This document shows positions 32,427-39,745 of a stretch of DNA of 39,745 bases, one piece after another. Origin of the DNA: an uncultured Bacteroidota bacterium (lineage in GTDB: Bacteria > Bacteroidota > Bacteroidia > Bacteroidales > SZUA-534); assembly GCA_946186925.1 (NCBI GenBank), contig CAMHPA010000021.1:1-39745 (forward strand), read 5' to 3'. A program made the position numbers and the translations under genes. Every line of letters begins with the position of its first letter. The first letter of the stretch is position 1. A model generated the notes under the pieces. The model did not search any database. It was given only the letters and a program-made list of their open reading frames with translations, and was not told the origin of the DNA.

Positions 32427-33578
32427 TCAGATGCCGTATCGCACAAAAGCTTTCTTGATTCGATCTGGTATTTCGTTATTAACCAACTTCATATAATCCG
32501 TTTTTGAACAAGAGACCACCAATCTGGCAACATCGTTTTTTTGTGGTAATTCCATCCAAAAACGGTCATTTTTCTGATTTTGATAGAAAACTATGTCGGT
32601 GTTTGGGGTGTCCAACTTGACAAAAATCTTTTTGTAACGGCTGAAATCGCACGCCGGATAGTCATTCTCACGCTGCGACACACCATATATATAATGCCAA
32701 ATTATTTGGGCGGTCAGGTGCGCCGATATATCCAAAGGCGTATTGTGCGAAACGATACCGAAAATGCCGAAGGCTTTCGAGCGGTCACTGATACCCGCGA
32801 AATTGGCCAACTGACAGGCTTCCTCAGTGTAAAGACCATTCGGACTCGGCTGGTGAGCGGCTGGCATATCGGCCTGACGCACCGCACTGGCGTCGAACGA
32901 GACAAAATCGCAGTCGCGCAAAACTGGCTCTAAACTATTGATATTCTGGCGGACTGCGCCCAATCGATATTTGTCCACCCCATACTCGTCAAGCAAATCG
33001 GACTGGCTTTGCGATGTGAAATAGACCTGGCTGCCGATGACGTTGCATTTTACGCTGCTGGTGAATTTCCGCAGAATGTCAAGAAGATACGACCGTGAAG
33101 TGGCGTTCAGGCTGTCGGCAATGTCGAAACACGAATCGATGAGCCCAATTTCAATCTTGCCCTTGGCGCGCCAAAGCCCCTCGACTATCGGCAGAGTCAA
33201 ATCGTGAGAGCCACCTATATATATAGGTATAACCCCGCCGCTGACGAGCGACTCGGTTATGTAACTGACTGCTGAATAGGTGTCGGCTGCGCTGTTGCCC
33301 AAAATCAGGTTACCAAAGTCGGTGATTTTCAGGTTGTTGAAGGCCGCCAACTGATAGAGCCAATAGCGCACGTTGTCGGCTTTGGCGGCGTACGGCATTG
33401 GATAGGCGTTGCGCGTCTCGTCGATGCCGATGATTGCAACTTGCACGTCGACAGACTTTTGCAAGTCGGGCTCACTGTAAAGTTGGCTGCCCAAAAATCC
33501 TTCCAACGTGCTGAACTGCTTCAGATTGTCAGGTCGGCAGGTGTCGAAATACTGCGCTATGTCGCTTTCGAGAATCAT
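32427..33578 (-). CDS. Arginase-fold (ureohydrolase-like) protein with degenerate metal site
   Basis: In this 383-residue protein the arginase/agmatinase/formimidoylglutamase fold is recognisable by VIPIYIGGSHDLT (about 137-149), LIDSCFDIAD (166-175) and DFVSFDASAVRQADMP (about 224-239). In active enzymes these read GG(D/N)H, DAHxD and SFDxDxxDP. Here the second has Cys for His and the third has Ser for the second Asp, so two metal ligands are missing. It may be an inactive homolog with a binding or structural role. The start overlaps the topA stop by four bases, so it depends on topA translation. It lies between topA and the type IX genes. Annotation pipelines would likely call it formimidoylglutamase. 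Confidence 0.8.
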   Translation of the reverse strand: MILESDIAQYFDTCRPDNLKQFSTLEGFLGSQLYSEPDLQKSVDVQVAIIGIDETRNAYPMPYAAKADNVRYWLYQLAAFNNLKITDFGNLILGNSAADTYSAVSYITESLVSGGVIPIYIGGSHDLTLPIVEGLWRAKGKIEIGLIDSCFDIADSLNATSRSYLLDILRKFTSSVKCNVIGSQVYFTSQSQSDLLDEYGVDKYRLGAVRQNINSLEPVLRDCDFVSFDASAVRQADMPAAHQPSPNGLYTEEACQLANFAGISDRSKAFGIFGIVSHNTPLDISAHLTAQIIWHYIYGVSQRENDYPACDFSRYKKIFVKLDTPNTDIVFYQNQKNDRFWMELPQKNDVARLVVSCSKTDYMKLVNNEIPDRIKKAFVRYGI

Positions 33579-35908
33579 TTTGTTTTCTTGGTGACGCGCT
33601 TTTTGGCTGGCTTGTCGGCACTATTCTTGATAATTTCCTCACAATCAGCCACCGTCAATGCTTTGGCGTCGGTGCCTTTGGCAATGCGGTAGTTCTTGCC
33701 GTCGAAAGCGATGTAGGGTCCGTAGAATCCGTTAAGTACCTGAATCTGACCGTCTTTGCCTTCGAAAATATTAATCACCTTGTTCTTTTCGGCCTCGCGT
33801 TTCTCGTTGATGAGTTCGATGGCGCGCTCGAGCGTGACGGTGTAAGGGTCGTCGACATTGCGCTTGAGCGAGTAGAACGAGTTGTTGTGGCGCACGTACG
33901 GACCGAAACGGCCGATGGCCACTGTGACTGTTTTGCCTTCAAACTCACCAATTTGGCGCGGCAGTTTGAACAGGTCGAGCACTTCCTCAAGAGTAATTGT
34001 CTCGATGTGCTGGTCGCGGCGAAGCGATGCGAACTGCGGCTTCTCGTCGTTCTCGCCATCGCCAATCTGCGCCATTGGACCGTAGCGTCCAATCTTGACA
34101 ATCACTGGCTTGCCGCTTTCGGGATGAACGCCCAAAACGCGCTCGCCATTTTTGCGCCCCGTAACCTCGAGAGCGCGGTTTATTGTGTCGTGGAACGGAT
34201 GGTAGAATTCGTCTATCATTTTGTACCACACCATTTTACCTTCAGCAATATCGTCGAATTCCTTCTCGACTTCGGCGGTGAAATTGTAGTCCAAAATCGA
34301 TGGGAAGCACTCAACCAAATAGTCGTTGACAATCATACCAATGTCGGTTGGGAAGAGTTTGCCCTTCTCGACTCCGTAGTTTTCGGTCTTGGTTTCGGCC
34401 TTGATTTTGTCCGATTTCAGCGTCAGCACCTCGTATTTGCGCTCCGAGCCTGGGCGGTCTTCCTTAACCACATACTCGCGGTTCTGAATGGTGGAAATGG
34501 TTGGCGCATAGGTAGATGGACGGCCAATGCCCAACTCTTCCAACTTGCGCACCAAAGTGGCCTCGGTGTAGCGCGGCTGGTGCTGCGAGAAACGTTGGCT
34601 GGCTGTTATGTTGTTGTAATCGAGCGCCTGACCCACCGCAAGTTTCGGCAGGATGGCTTTTCCCTGCTCGTCGTCCTCGTCGTCGGTCGATTCGATGTAA
34701 ACCTTCAGGAATCCGTCGAACTTGATGACTTCGCCTTGAGCGACAAACTGATGTTTCGAATTGGAAATGTTCAAGTTAATGGTTGTGCGCTCCATTTCGG
34801 CGTCGGCCATAAGCGACGCGATGGTGCGTTTCCAAATGAGTTCGTAAAGTTTTTTCTCGTTGGCGTTGCCTGTGATGGTCGGCTTGTCGAGATATGTGGG
34901 GCGGATGGCCTCGTGAGCCTCCTGCGCGCCCTTGGTCTGCGTTTTGTAATGGCGAACTTTCAGATATTCAGCGCCAAACTGCTTGGTAATCTCTTCCGAA
35001 GCTGCCTTAACAGCGGCGTCGGACAGGTTGACCGAGTCGGTACGCATATAGGTGATTTTTCCTGCCTCGTACAGGCGCTGCGCGAGCGACATTGTCTGCG
35101 AAACCGAAAAACCGAACTTGCGGCTGGCCTCCTGCTGCAGAGTCGAAGTGGTGAACGGCGGCGCTGGTGTGCGTTTGGCGGGTTTCTGACTGATGTCGGC
35201 AACGCTGAAAGTTGCTGATTTGCAAGCGTCAAGGAATTTCTCGGTTTCAGATTTGCTGGCGAACTTATGGTTGAGTTCGGCTTTCAGGTCGGTTGCAAGT
35301 TTGAGCGTTGGGTGGTTGAACTGGCCCAAAACGCGGAACGATGATTCGGGCTTAAAGTCCATAATTTCGCGCTCGCGCTCAACAATCAGGCGGACAGCCA
35401 CCGACTGCACACGACCTGCCGACAGCGACGGTTTCACCTTCTTCCAAAGCACTGGCGACAACTCGAAGCCGACCAAACGGTCGAGAACGCGGCGCGCCTG
35501 CTGGGCGTTGACAAGATTGATGTCGATGCCGCGCGGATTCTCGATGGCGTGAAGAATGGCCGTCTTGGTAATCTCGTGAAAGACAATTCGTTTGGTTGTT
35601 TTATCCTTCAGTCCCAACACTTCGAACAAGTGCCAAGCAATGGCTTCTCCCTCACGGTCCTCATCGGACGCGAGCCATACGGTTTCAGCGTCTTTGGCGG
35701 CTTTTTTCAAATCGGCGACAAGTTTTTTCTTGTCCGGCGAAATCTCGTATTCAGGTTTGTACTGATGCTCAATGTCGATGCCGAAGCCTTTCTTGGCCAA
35801 ATCGCGGATGTGTCCGTAGCTCGATGTGACCATATAATCTTTTCCCAAAAACTTCTCGATAGTCTTGGCCTTGGCAGGTGACTCGACAATTACAAGGTTC
35901 TTTTGCAT
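33575..35908 (-). CDS. topA: DNA topoisomerase I
   Basis: This type IA topoisomerase relaxes negative supercoils. The start at 35908 (777 residues, MQKNLVIVESPAKAKTIEKF) follows an AAGGAGA box; an upstream in-frame ATG at 35941 overlaps the promoter. In order: Toprim (1-120, ending DEDREGEAIAWHL), the gate domains, and the catalytic Tyr in KITYMRTDSVNLSDA near 300. The C-terminus has three Topo_C-type repeats built on G(R/F)(Y/F)GPY/M: IGRYGPMAQIG, IGRFGPYVRH and NGFYGPYIAF. It then ends in a Lys-rich tail (PAKKRVTKKTK). No zinc-finger Cys clusters are seen, usual for Bacteroidetes. It probably heads an operon with the arginase-like gene. Confidence 0.96.
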   Translation of the reverse strand: MQKNLVIVESPAKAKTIEKFLGKDYMVTSSYGHIRDLAKKGFGIDIEHQYKPEYEISPDKKKLVADLKKAAKDAETVWLASDEDREGEAIAWHLFEVLGLKDKTTKRIVFHEITKTAILHAIENPRGIDINLVNAQQARRVLDRLVGFELSPVLWKKVKPSLSAGRVQSVAVRLIVEREREIMDFKPESSFRVLGQFNHPTLKLATDLKAELNHKFASKSETEKFLDACKSATFSVADISQKPAKRTPAPPFTTSTLQQEASRKFGFSVSQTMSLAQRLYEAGKITYMRTDSVNLSDAAVKAASEEITKQFGAEYLKVRHYKTQTKGAQEAHEAIRPTYLDKPTITGNANEKKLYELIWKRTIASLMADAEMERTTINLNISNSKHQFVAQGEVIKFDGFLKVYIESTDDEDDEQGKAILPKLAVGQALDYNNITASQRFSQHQPRYTEATLVRKLEELGIGRPSTYAPTISTIQNREYVVKEDRPGSERKYEVLTLKSDKIKAETKTENYGVEKGKLFPTDIGMIVNDYLVECFPSILDYNFTAEVEKEFDDIAEGKMVWYKMIDEFYHPFHDTINRALEVTGRKNGERVLGVHPESGKPVIVKIGRYGPMAQIGDGENDEKPQFASLRRDQHIETITLEEVLDLFKLPRQIGEFEGKTVTVAIGRFGPYVRHNNSFYSLKRNVDDPYTVTLERAIELINEKREAEKNKVINIFEGKDGQIQVLNGFYGPYIAFDGKNYRIAKGTDAKALTVADCEEIIKNSADKPAKKRVTKKTK

Positions 35909-35938
35909 AGAAATCTCCTTATGGTTTGAAAATCGGCG

Positions 35939-35966
35939 CAAAGAAAAACAAAATTTTTAAAGGCAA
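35939..35966 (-). promoter_or_regulatory. topA promoter
   Basis: On minus, TTG (35966-35964) and TTTCTTTG (35946-35939) lie 17 bases apart; the second differs from TAnnTTTG by one base. It gives a leader of about 25 bases with an AAGGAGA box before the ATG at 35908. Confidence 0.4.
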
Positions 35967-36031
35967 GCACGAAAAAGGGCTTTTCGGGGATTTACACCTA
36001 TTATATATAGGGTGAGATGGCGAGAGTTGGG

Positions 36032-36070
36032 ACTACAGACTACGGACTTCGGACAACAGACTTCAGACAG
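36032..36070. repeat. ACAGACT-type short repeat
   Basis: Irregular units ctacagac-tacggact-tcggac-aacagact-tcagac lie in the 209-base gap between the deacetylase stop and topA, followed by a run of seven G. Related to the tract at 9209-9237. Confidence 0.45.
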
Positions 36071-36117
36071 GGGGGGAATTGGTGTTCCGATGGCTATCGG
36101 GATGGTGAACTGGTGAT

Positions 36118-36966
36118 TCAGTCCAACTTTACCACCGGTGCGGTTGACCAATCGATTTGCTGCTCGGCAGTGGCGACATCGGTGAACGAAAAATCGGTGA
36201 GCCAGCGGCGCAACTTGGCCTCGGCACCCTTCAAACCTACATACGATTTGAACTTGCGCTTGAGCGGCAGACCGTTGAGAAATGGCTGCCCGGCATCTAA
36301 ATCGCGCGGATGGATGTACGACATCAGATATTCCTGACCGCTACTCCACCGCTTGATGAGCGGATAAGGAAACAGCCGGAAATAACCGCCGCCCGTGAAA
36401 ATGATATGGCGACCGGCTACGATTTTTGTTGTAATAGGAAACTCTTTGATTGTGATACCGTTACGACTGATAATGCTCGGCACAGGGCGACTGTAGGTTG
36501 GCATTCCGCCGTGGCCGTGATGGGCGGGAAAAACAGAGCAATCGGTGGTGATGCCCAACTCCGCCAGAGTCTCAAACGCCCACCCCTCGCTCTCGCGGAT
36601 TGAGAAGCCCGGCACCCGGAACGATGTTACCTTCTTGCCCGTCAAATCTTCGAGAAACTTCACGCTCGACTCCACATCCTCGCGGAACTCGGCAGGCGTC
36701 TGCTCCCAAATGAGTTGGTGGTTCATTGTGTGGCTGCCAATCTGATATTTTTCGGCTATCCGACGAACCAAATCGGGATAATTCTTTGCTATCCAGCCCA
36801 CCACAAAAAAAGTGGCGCGCGAGTTTGTGTCTTCAAGTATGCGGAAAAGCCGCTCCACATTCTCGTAGATGCGAACCTCGTATGTCCGCCACTGCTCCTC
36901 GTTGCGAGTCTCCTCAAAATCAAGGATATGGAACCACTCTTCGATATCAAAGGTTAGAATGTTCAT
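36118..36966 (-). CDS. Cytoplasmic-type polysaccharide deacetylase (DUF3473-like)
   Basis: The 282-residue protein begins directly with the catalytic motif LTFDIEEWFH (3-12) and has no signal peptide, as in the deacetylases of exopolysaccharide clusters that carry DUF3473 at the C-terminus. The second motif, GSHTMNHQLIW near 96-106, gives the two metal His. SFRVPGFSIRE near 135 and FTGGGYFRLFPYPLI near 190 are further family marks. The C-terminal SYIHPRDLDAGQP segment is typical of this group. It would deacetylate a lipid-linked or nascent surface sugar. It follows the ATP-grasp gene by four bases and closes a four-gene surface-polysaccharide operon. Confidence 0.87.
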   Translation of the reverse strand: MNILTFDIEEWFHILDFEETRNEEQWRTYEVRIYENVERLFRILEDTNSRATFFVVGWIAKNYPDLVRRIAEKYQIGSHTMNHQLIWEQTPAEFREDVESSVKFLEDLTGKKVTSFRVPGFSIRESEGWAFETLAELGITTDCSVFPAHHGHGGMPTYSRPVPSIISRNGITIKEFPITTKIVAGRHIIFTGGGYFRLFPYPLIKRWSSGQEYLMSYIHPRDLDAGQPFLNGLPLKRKFKSYVGLKGAEAKLRRWLTDFSFTDVATAEQQIDWSTAPVVKLD

Positions 36967-36970
36967 AGCG

Positions 36971-38143
36971 CTATCGTGTGCCAGATTTTGTTTTTCTGAA
37001 TTTTGGTGAAAGTTGTTTTATGACATTCCCGAATGTGCCGAAAAAGAACGGCAGCGGGTCGGAAAAGCAACTGATATCTTGATAAAAAATGTTGCGACCT
37101 AAAAACTTAAACCAATTGGGTTTTGTTTTGAAACGGTTTTTGCTGTAGAAAAACCATAAGGTTTCAAACCCCAAATGCCGTAGATAAACGTTTTTGCTTG
37201 AGTGATAATGCTGATGCGGATTTCCTAAATACTCGCTCACTATTACATCCGCCCAATCAACTCCAGCAGCAAAAGGTGTTTTGACGCACGCTGGCAACCG
37301 CGGATTGATTTCCATTACCAGCAACTCGCCTGTACGCGGGTCCTCAATTGTGTCGAAATCGGCAAAACCAACCCAGCCAATATCTTTCAATATTTGATAA
37401 CAAATGCCAACAATCTTATCATTCTCATCCGAAGTGTTGCAGCAACTGCTACCACCATTTTCGGGGTACCAACGAATCTTTTTAATTACAGAAGATTGGA
37501 CAAGTTCTTGCTTTTCATTTACATACAACTGAATTTTTACCTGACTGCCACCTGACGGAATAAATGTTTGCAAATGACAACTGCCGTATTTTTCATATAT
37601 GCCAGGGAACAACTCAAATAATTCTTCTTTGCTGTTAATCAGCGTCATACCTCTGCCGCCGCTTGTTAGATTCGGCTTTATCAATAACGGAAACTGCAAA
37701 GAATCAACGTCAATTTGTTCTATATGGCCATCCTCGACAATTGTTGTTTGCGGGTGCGGATAACCCTTCTCCTGACAAAGCCGCATAAGAGAATGCTTGT
37801 CGTATGCCCTTGAAAATGTTTCGTAATCGGGCATCACGAATGCGGTGAATTGACGCAATTCGGTCGAGTATTTGCTAAGCATAACGGCGGCATCGTCGTT
37901 CATCGGGATAACCGCAACGTATTTCTCTCTTTCAAGTATCTGCCTGACAAACTGATAATACGCTTGCGAGTTTTCTACATCTGCAAAAAGAAACCTTTTG
38001 CTAATGAACCGTGACGGATAGCCGTAACTGAGCCGAGAAGCATAAACTCCCGCCAAAAAAAAGCCTTTTTTGTGCAGCGAACGGGCTACAGGCAAGGTTT
38101 GTGTGGCATCGGCATATAATAACAGGATTTTATCCTTTCTCAT
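36971..38143 (-). CDS. ATP-grasp domain protein
   Basis: This 390-residue protein has an N-terminal alpha/beta domain (1-115, starting [24 protein letters not shown]), then an ATP-grasp fold. Landmarks are [17 protein letters not shown] (glycine-rich loop with ATP-binding Lys), a VKIQLYVN strand and a final metal-binding [14 protein letters not shown]. The arrangement is like carbamoyl-phosphate-synthase-type ligases that join an amino or carboxyl group by way of an acyl phosphate. The substrate is unknown. Among surface-polysaccharide genes it may add an amino acid or similar group to a sugar. Its start lies inside the acyltransferase gene (14-base overlap). Confidence 0.8.
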   Translation of the reverse strand: MRKDKILLLYADATQTLPVARSLHKKGFFLAGVYASRLSYGYPSRFISKRFLFADVENSQAYYQFVRQILEREKYVAVIPMNDDAAVMLSKYSTELRQFTAFVMPDYETFSRAYDKHSLMRLCQEKGYPHPQTTIVEDGHIEQIDVDSLQFPLLIKPNLTSGGRGMTLINSKEELFELFPGIYEKYGSCHLQTFIPSGGSQVKIQLYVNEKQELVQSSVIKKIRWYPENGGSSCCNTSDENDKIVGICYQILKDIGWVGFADFDTIEDPRTGELLVMEINPRLPACVKTPFAAGVDWADVIVSEYLGNPHQHYHSSKNVYLRHLGFETLWFFYSKNRFKTKPNWFKFLGRNIFYQDISCFSDPLPFFFGTFGNVIKQLSPKFRKTKSGTR

Positions 38144-38708
38144 CGGTTCTGTATTTTAACACTTTAGCGGGCACTCCGCCCACAACAGCATATTCGGGAA
38201 CATCGCGGTTTACAACGGCGCCTGCGGCAATTATCGCACCTTTGCCGATTGTTACGCCAGCCAAAATTATCGCACCGCCGCCAATCCAGACGTCATCGCC
38301 AATAACTATTGGCGCTTCAACATAGTCTTGCTCCTTAGTCGGGACATCTTTTGTGTAAAATCCGTGATTAAAAGCAATCATCATAACATTAGCACCGGTA
38401 TGCACATAGTCGCCTATTGTTATTGAGCCATTTTTGCTTTTGCCCGCCTGTATGAGATTGTTATGGTTTATCAAGCAATGGTTGCCTATTGTAACGAACT
38501 CGCCTTCTCGAATTAATGCCGTAGGATGAATGTTTGTGTCTTTCCCAATTTTGGCCAAACGCAAACCTCGTACATTGTTTATTGCGTTGTATGCGAAACG
38601 TTTAGCAGCCCATTTCCAATAAGTTAAAGAAAAAAGGGTTGATAGCAACTGACCAAAACGTGTTAATGAAGATGGCTTGGTATATGGGGTACGAGTGAAT
38701 GAAAACAT
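38130..38708 (-). CDS. Hexapeptide-repeat O-acyltransferase
   Basis: The 192-residue product has a left-handed beta-helix built from hexapeptide repeats, from about 60 to the end ([70 protein letters not shown]). It ends with the PAKVLKYR tail typical of sugar acetyltransferases of the LacA/CysE/WcaF group. His in AFNHGF is the probable catalytic base. No signal peptide. It most likely acetylates a sugar during surface-polysaccharide assembly. It lies two bases after the WecG-type gene and overlaps the next gene by 14 bases. Confidence 0.87.
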   Translation of the reverse strand: MFSFTRTPYTKPSSLTRFGQLLSTLFSLTYWKWAAKRFAYNAINNVRGLRLAKIGKDTNIHPTALIREGEFVTIGNHCLINHNNLIQAGKSKNGSITIGDYVHTGANVMMIAFNHGFYTKDVPTKEQDYVEAPIVIGDDVWIGGGAIILAGVTIGKGAIIAAGAVVNRDVPEYAVVGGVPAKVLKYRTDEKG

Positions 38709-38710
38709 AA

Positions 38711-39469
38711 TTAGTTACTGTTAATTCTGAAAAATCGAGAAAATATAATTCTTATACCATACGCAATAATGTGTAACGCATAGGAAACATATAGTAAAAA
38801 TACTCTTATGTTTTTCTTTCTCCAAAAGAATCCTGTCAGCCCCATCTTCTGTGCCACTCTGCTAGGATGTTTTATTTCGCCTAATGCAAATCGGAAGGCG
38901 GCGCCAACTCCAATCAGAACTTTATTCGGCAGATATTCGAATAGTTTTGCCGCAAAGAAATCTTGTTTGGGTGCTCTTAATGCAATCCATACCACATCTG
39001 CACCACTTTGTTGTATTCTTTCTACAATATCCTCATAATCAAATTCATCAACCTCACAGAATGCAGGTGAATAAGAGCCAACGATTGATGACTGCGAATA
39101 TTTGCTTTTTAATACCGACAGTGTTTCTTCTGTGTCGCCTAAAAGAAAATGCTTCAACCCTTTTGATGTGTCTTTAAGCATTTCAACCATCAAATCTGGC
39201 CCTGTTGTACGTTGCACATCTTTTTCGCCCCATAACTTTGCCATCCAAACAAGCGGCATACCATCAGGCAGACACATAAAGGCTTCTTCCATCACATTTC
39301 TGTAATCTTCGTGCTTATTGGCATAAACCACAGTGCGCATATTACTCACACAAACATATCCGCCATGTCCGTTCAAGGCGGCTTCCTCTATACGCTTTTT
39401 TACGTCATCGGGGTTGGTAACTGTGATGTGAACTTTTCCGATACGGTATTTTTCTGAAGATATGGACAT
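38711..39469 (-). CDS. WecG/TagA/CpsF-family glycosyltransferase
   Basis: The 252-residue enzyme belongs to the family that adds the second sugar to a lipid-linked carrier (ManNAc transferase type). Seen: [12 protein letters not shown] (38-49), [13 protein letters not shown] (66-78), [25 protein letters not shown] near 165 and [28 protein letters not shown]-like text near 187-215. The last stretch corresponds to the conserved GxxFDxxxGxxxRAPxxxxxxGLEWxxRL, with Phe-Arg-Phe in place of the FDF. The hydrophobic C-terminus ([20 protein letters not shown]) could dock it to the membrane. First gene of the four-gene operon; a decayed glycosyltransferase fragment lies just upstream. Confidence 0.88.
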   Translation of the reverse strand: MSISSEKYRIGKVHITVTNPDDVKKRIEEAALNGHGGYVCVSNMRTVVYANKHEDYRNVMEEAFMCLPDGMPLVWMAKLWGEKDVQRTTGPDLMVEMLKDTSKGLKHFLLGDTEETLSVLKSKYSQSSIVGSYSPAFCEVDEFDYEDIVERIQQSGADVVWIALRAPKQDFFAAKLFEYLPNKVLIGVGAAFRFALGEIKHPSRVAQKMGLTGFFWRKKNIRVFLLYVSYALHIIAYGIRIIFSRFFRINSN

Positions 39470-39474
39470 TTTAT

Positions 39475-39663
39475 TTAATTTGAATGCAAAATAAATAAGT
39501 TAAAACAAAGTTTTTCTATGGCCGTAGCCAATGTTTCAGAATTATGGCGCTCACATATTATGCCATTAACTCCATCTTGAGCCATATCAGGAATGCCGAC
39601 ATCGTTGGTCAATATTATTACCAACCACGTCCATAAACGAGCCTGTTGAACCACTTGAATCTT
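39475..39663 (-). pseudogene. C-terminal remnant of a GT4-type glycosyltransferase
   Basis: An open frame of 62 codons without an ATG start ends with TAA at 39477-39475, five bases before the WecG-type start. From 39621 it reads VIILTNDVGIPDMAQDGVNGI, then ICERHNSETLATAIEKLC. This is the typical nucleotide-sugar-binding end of GT4 (glycosyl transferases group 1), where members read VI.TDVGG.PE.V.DG.NG.LV....P..LA.AI..L. The domain's upstream part is absent: the frame meets TGA at 39666-39664 and the preceding codons do not resemble the family. It is a broken tail, not a working gene. Confidence 0.6.
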
Positions 39664-39725
39664 TCAACAATTTTACCCAATAAAAGACATACTGCAATGA
39701 TGACAATTGAAAATGCAAATAAAAA
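39618..39725 (-). other. Open stretch encoding a membrane-helix-plus-basic-tail peptide
   Basis: Between TAG at 39728-39726 and TAA at 39620-39618, 35 codons read FLFAFSIVIIAVCLLLGKI followed by VERFKWFNRLVYGRGW. A hydrophobic helix with a basic aromatic tail is how many acyltransferases or polysaccharide polymerases end. It may be the tail of a broken membrane gene, but with an in-frame stop before it and no start this is only suggestive. Confidence 0.2.
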
Positions 39726-39745
39726 CTACACACATAATTGTTCTA

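Noticed and set aside
33887-35218. A 443-codon open frame on plus opposite topA
   Set aside because: It is antisense to conserved topA domains, has no family resemblance, and is the usual mirror of a GC-biased gene.
1-39745. CRISPR array, tRNA, rRNA, insertion sequence or phage genes
   Set aside because: No regularly spaced repeats, tRNA-like folds, transposase or phage structural motifs were seen on either strand.
1-39745. Type IX secretion cargo with C-terminal sorting domains
   Set aside because: None of the secreted proteins here ends in a recognisable sorting domain, although the machinery is present.

Overview
The window reads as chromosomal DNA of a member of the Bacteroidetes, probably Bacteroidales. 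It carries a complete gliding/type IX secretion core (PorP/SprF-like, GldK, GldL, GldM, GldN), SusC-style and other outer-membrane barrels, TonB C-terminal modules, lipoproteins of Bacteroidetes type, and several promoters of the form TAnnTTTG with an upstream TTG. Shine-Dalgarno signals are mostly absent. I see no tRNA, rRNA, CRISPR array, transposase or integrase.

Layout. 1-1.9 kb is a small accessory stretch: the 5' end of a C5 cytosine DNA methyltransferase with a helix-turn-helix head, a large imperfect hairpin that looks like a structured RNA (6S-like architecture) with its own terminator, and a RhuM-family gene. 2-5.1 kb holds an amidohydrolase and a phosphate-uptake pair (PstS-type lipoprotein and a phosphate-selective-porin-type barrel). 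5.5-9.2 kb is purL. 9.3-14.4 kb holds two secreted proteins built from repeated TonB C-terminal modules and a large TonB-receptor-like barrel. 14.8-16.4 kb has a secreted polysaccharide deacetylase and an unknown secreted protein. folP and guaB converge at 17.3-18.9 kb; the guaB product closely resembles the enzyme of the protist Tritrichomonas. A PD-(D/E)XK-DUF2075 nuclease/helicase follows at 19.1-21.0 kb.

21.1-24.8 kb is a tightly coupled three-gene operon of unknown function: a PorV/FadL-like barrel, a membrane HELGH metalloprotease-like protein, and a helix-hairpin-helix outer-membrane protein, each overlapping the next by four bases. A serine beta-lactamase-like hydrolase is divergent from it. 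26.4-35.9 kb runs on the minus strand as topA, a degenerate ureohydrolase, porP, gldK, gldL, gldM, gldN, ending in a bidirectional terminator. 36.1-39.5 kb is a cell-surface polysaccharide operon (WecG-type glycosyltransferase, hexapeptide acyltransferase, ATP-grasp ligase, DUF3473-type deacetylase), preceded by a decayed glycosyltransferase tail at the right edge.

Most genes are on the minus strand; only purL, folP, the DUF2075 gene and the beta-lactamase-like gene are on plus. The best candidates for something undescribed are the three-gene operon at 21.1-24.8 kb, the structured RNA at 0.47-0.64 kb, the multi-module TonB proteins and the protist-type IMP dehydrogenase. All family names come from motif recognition by eye; no search was run.
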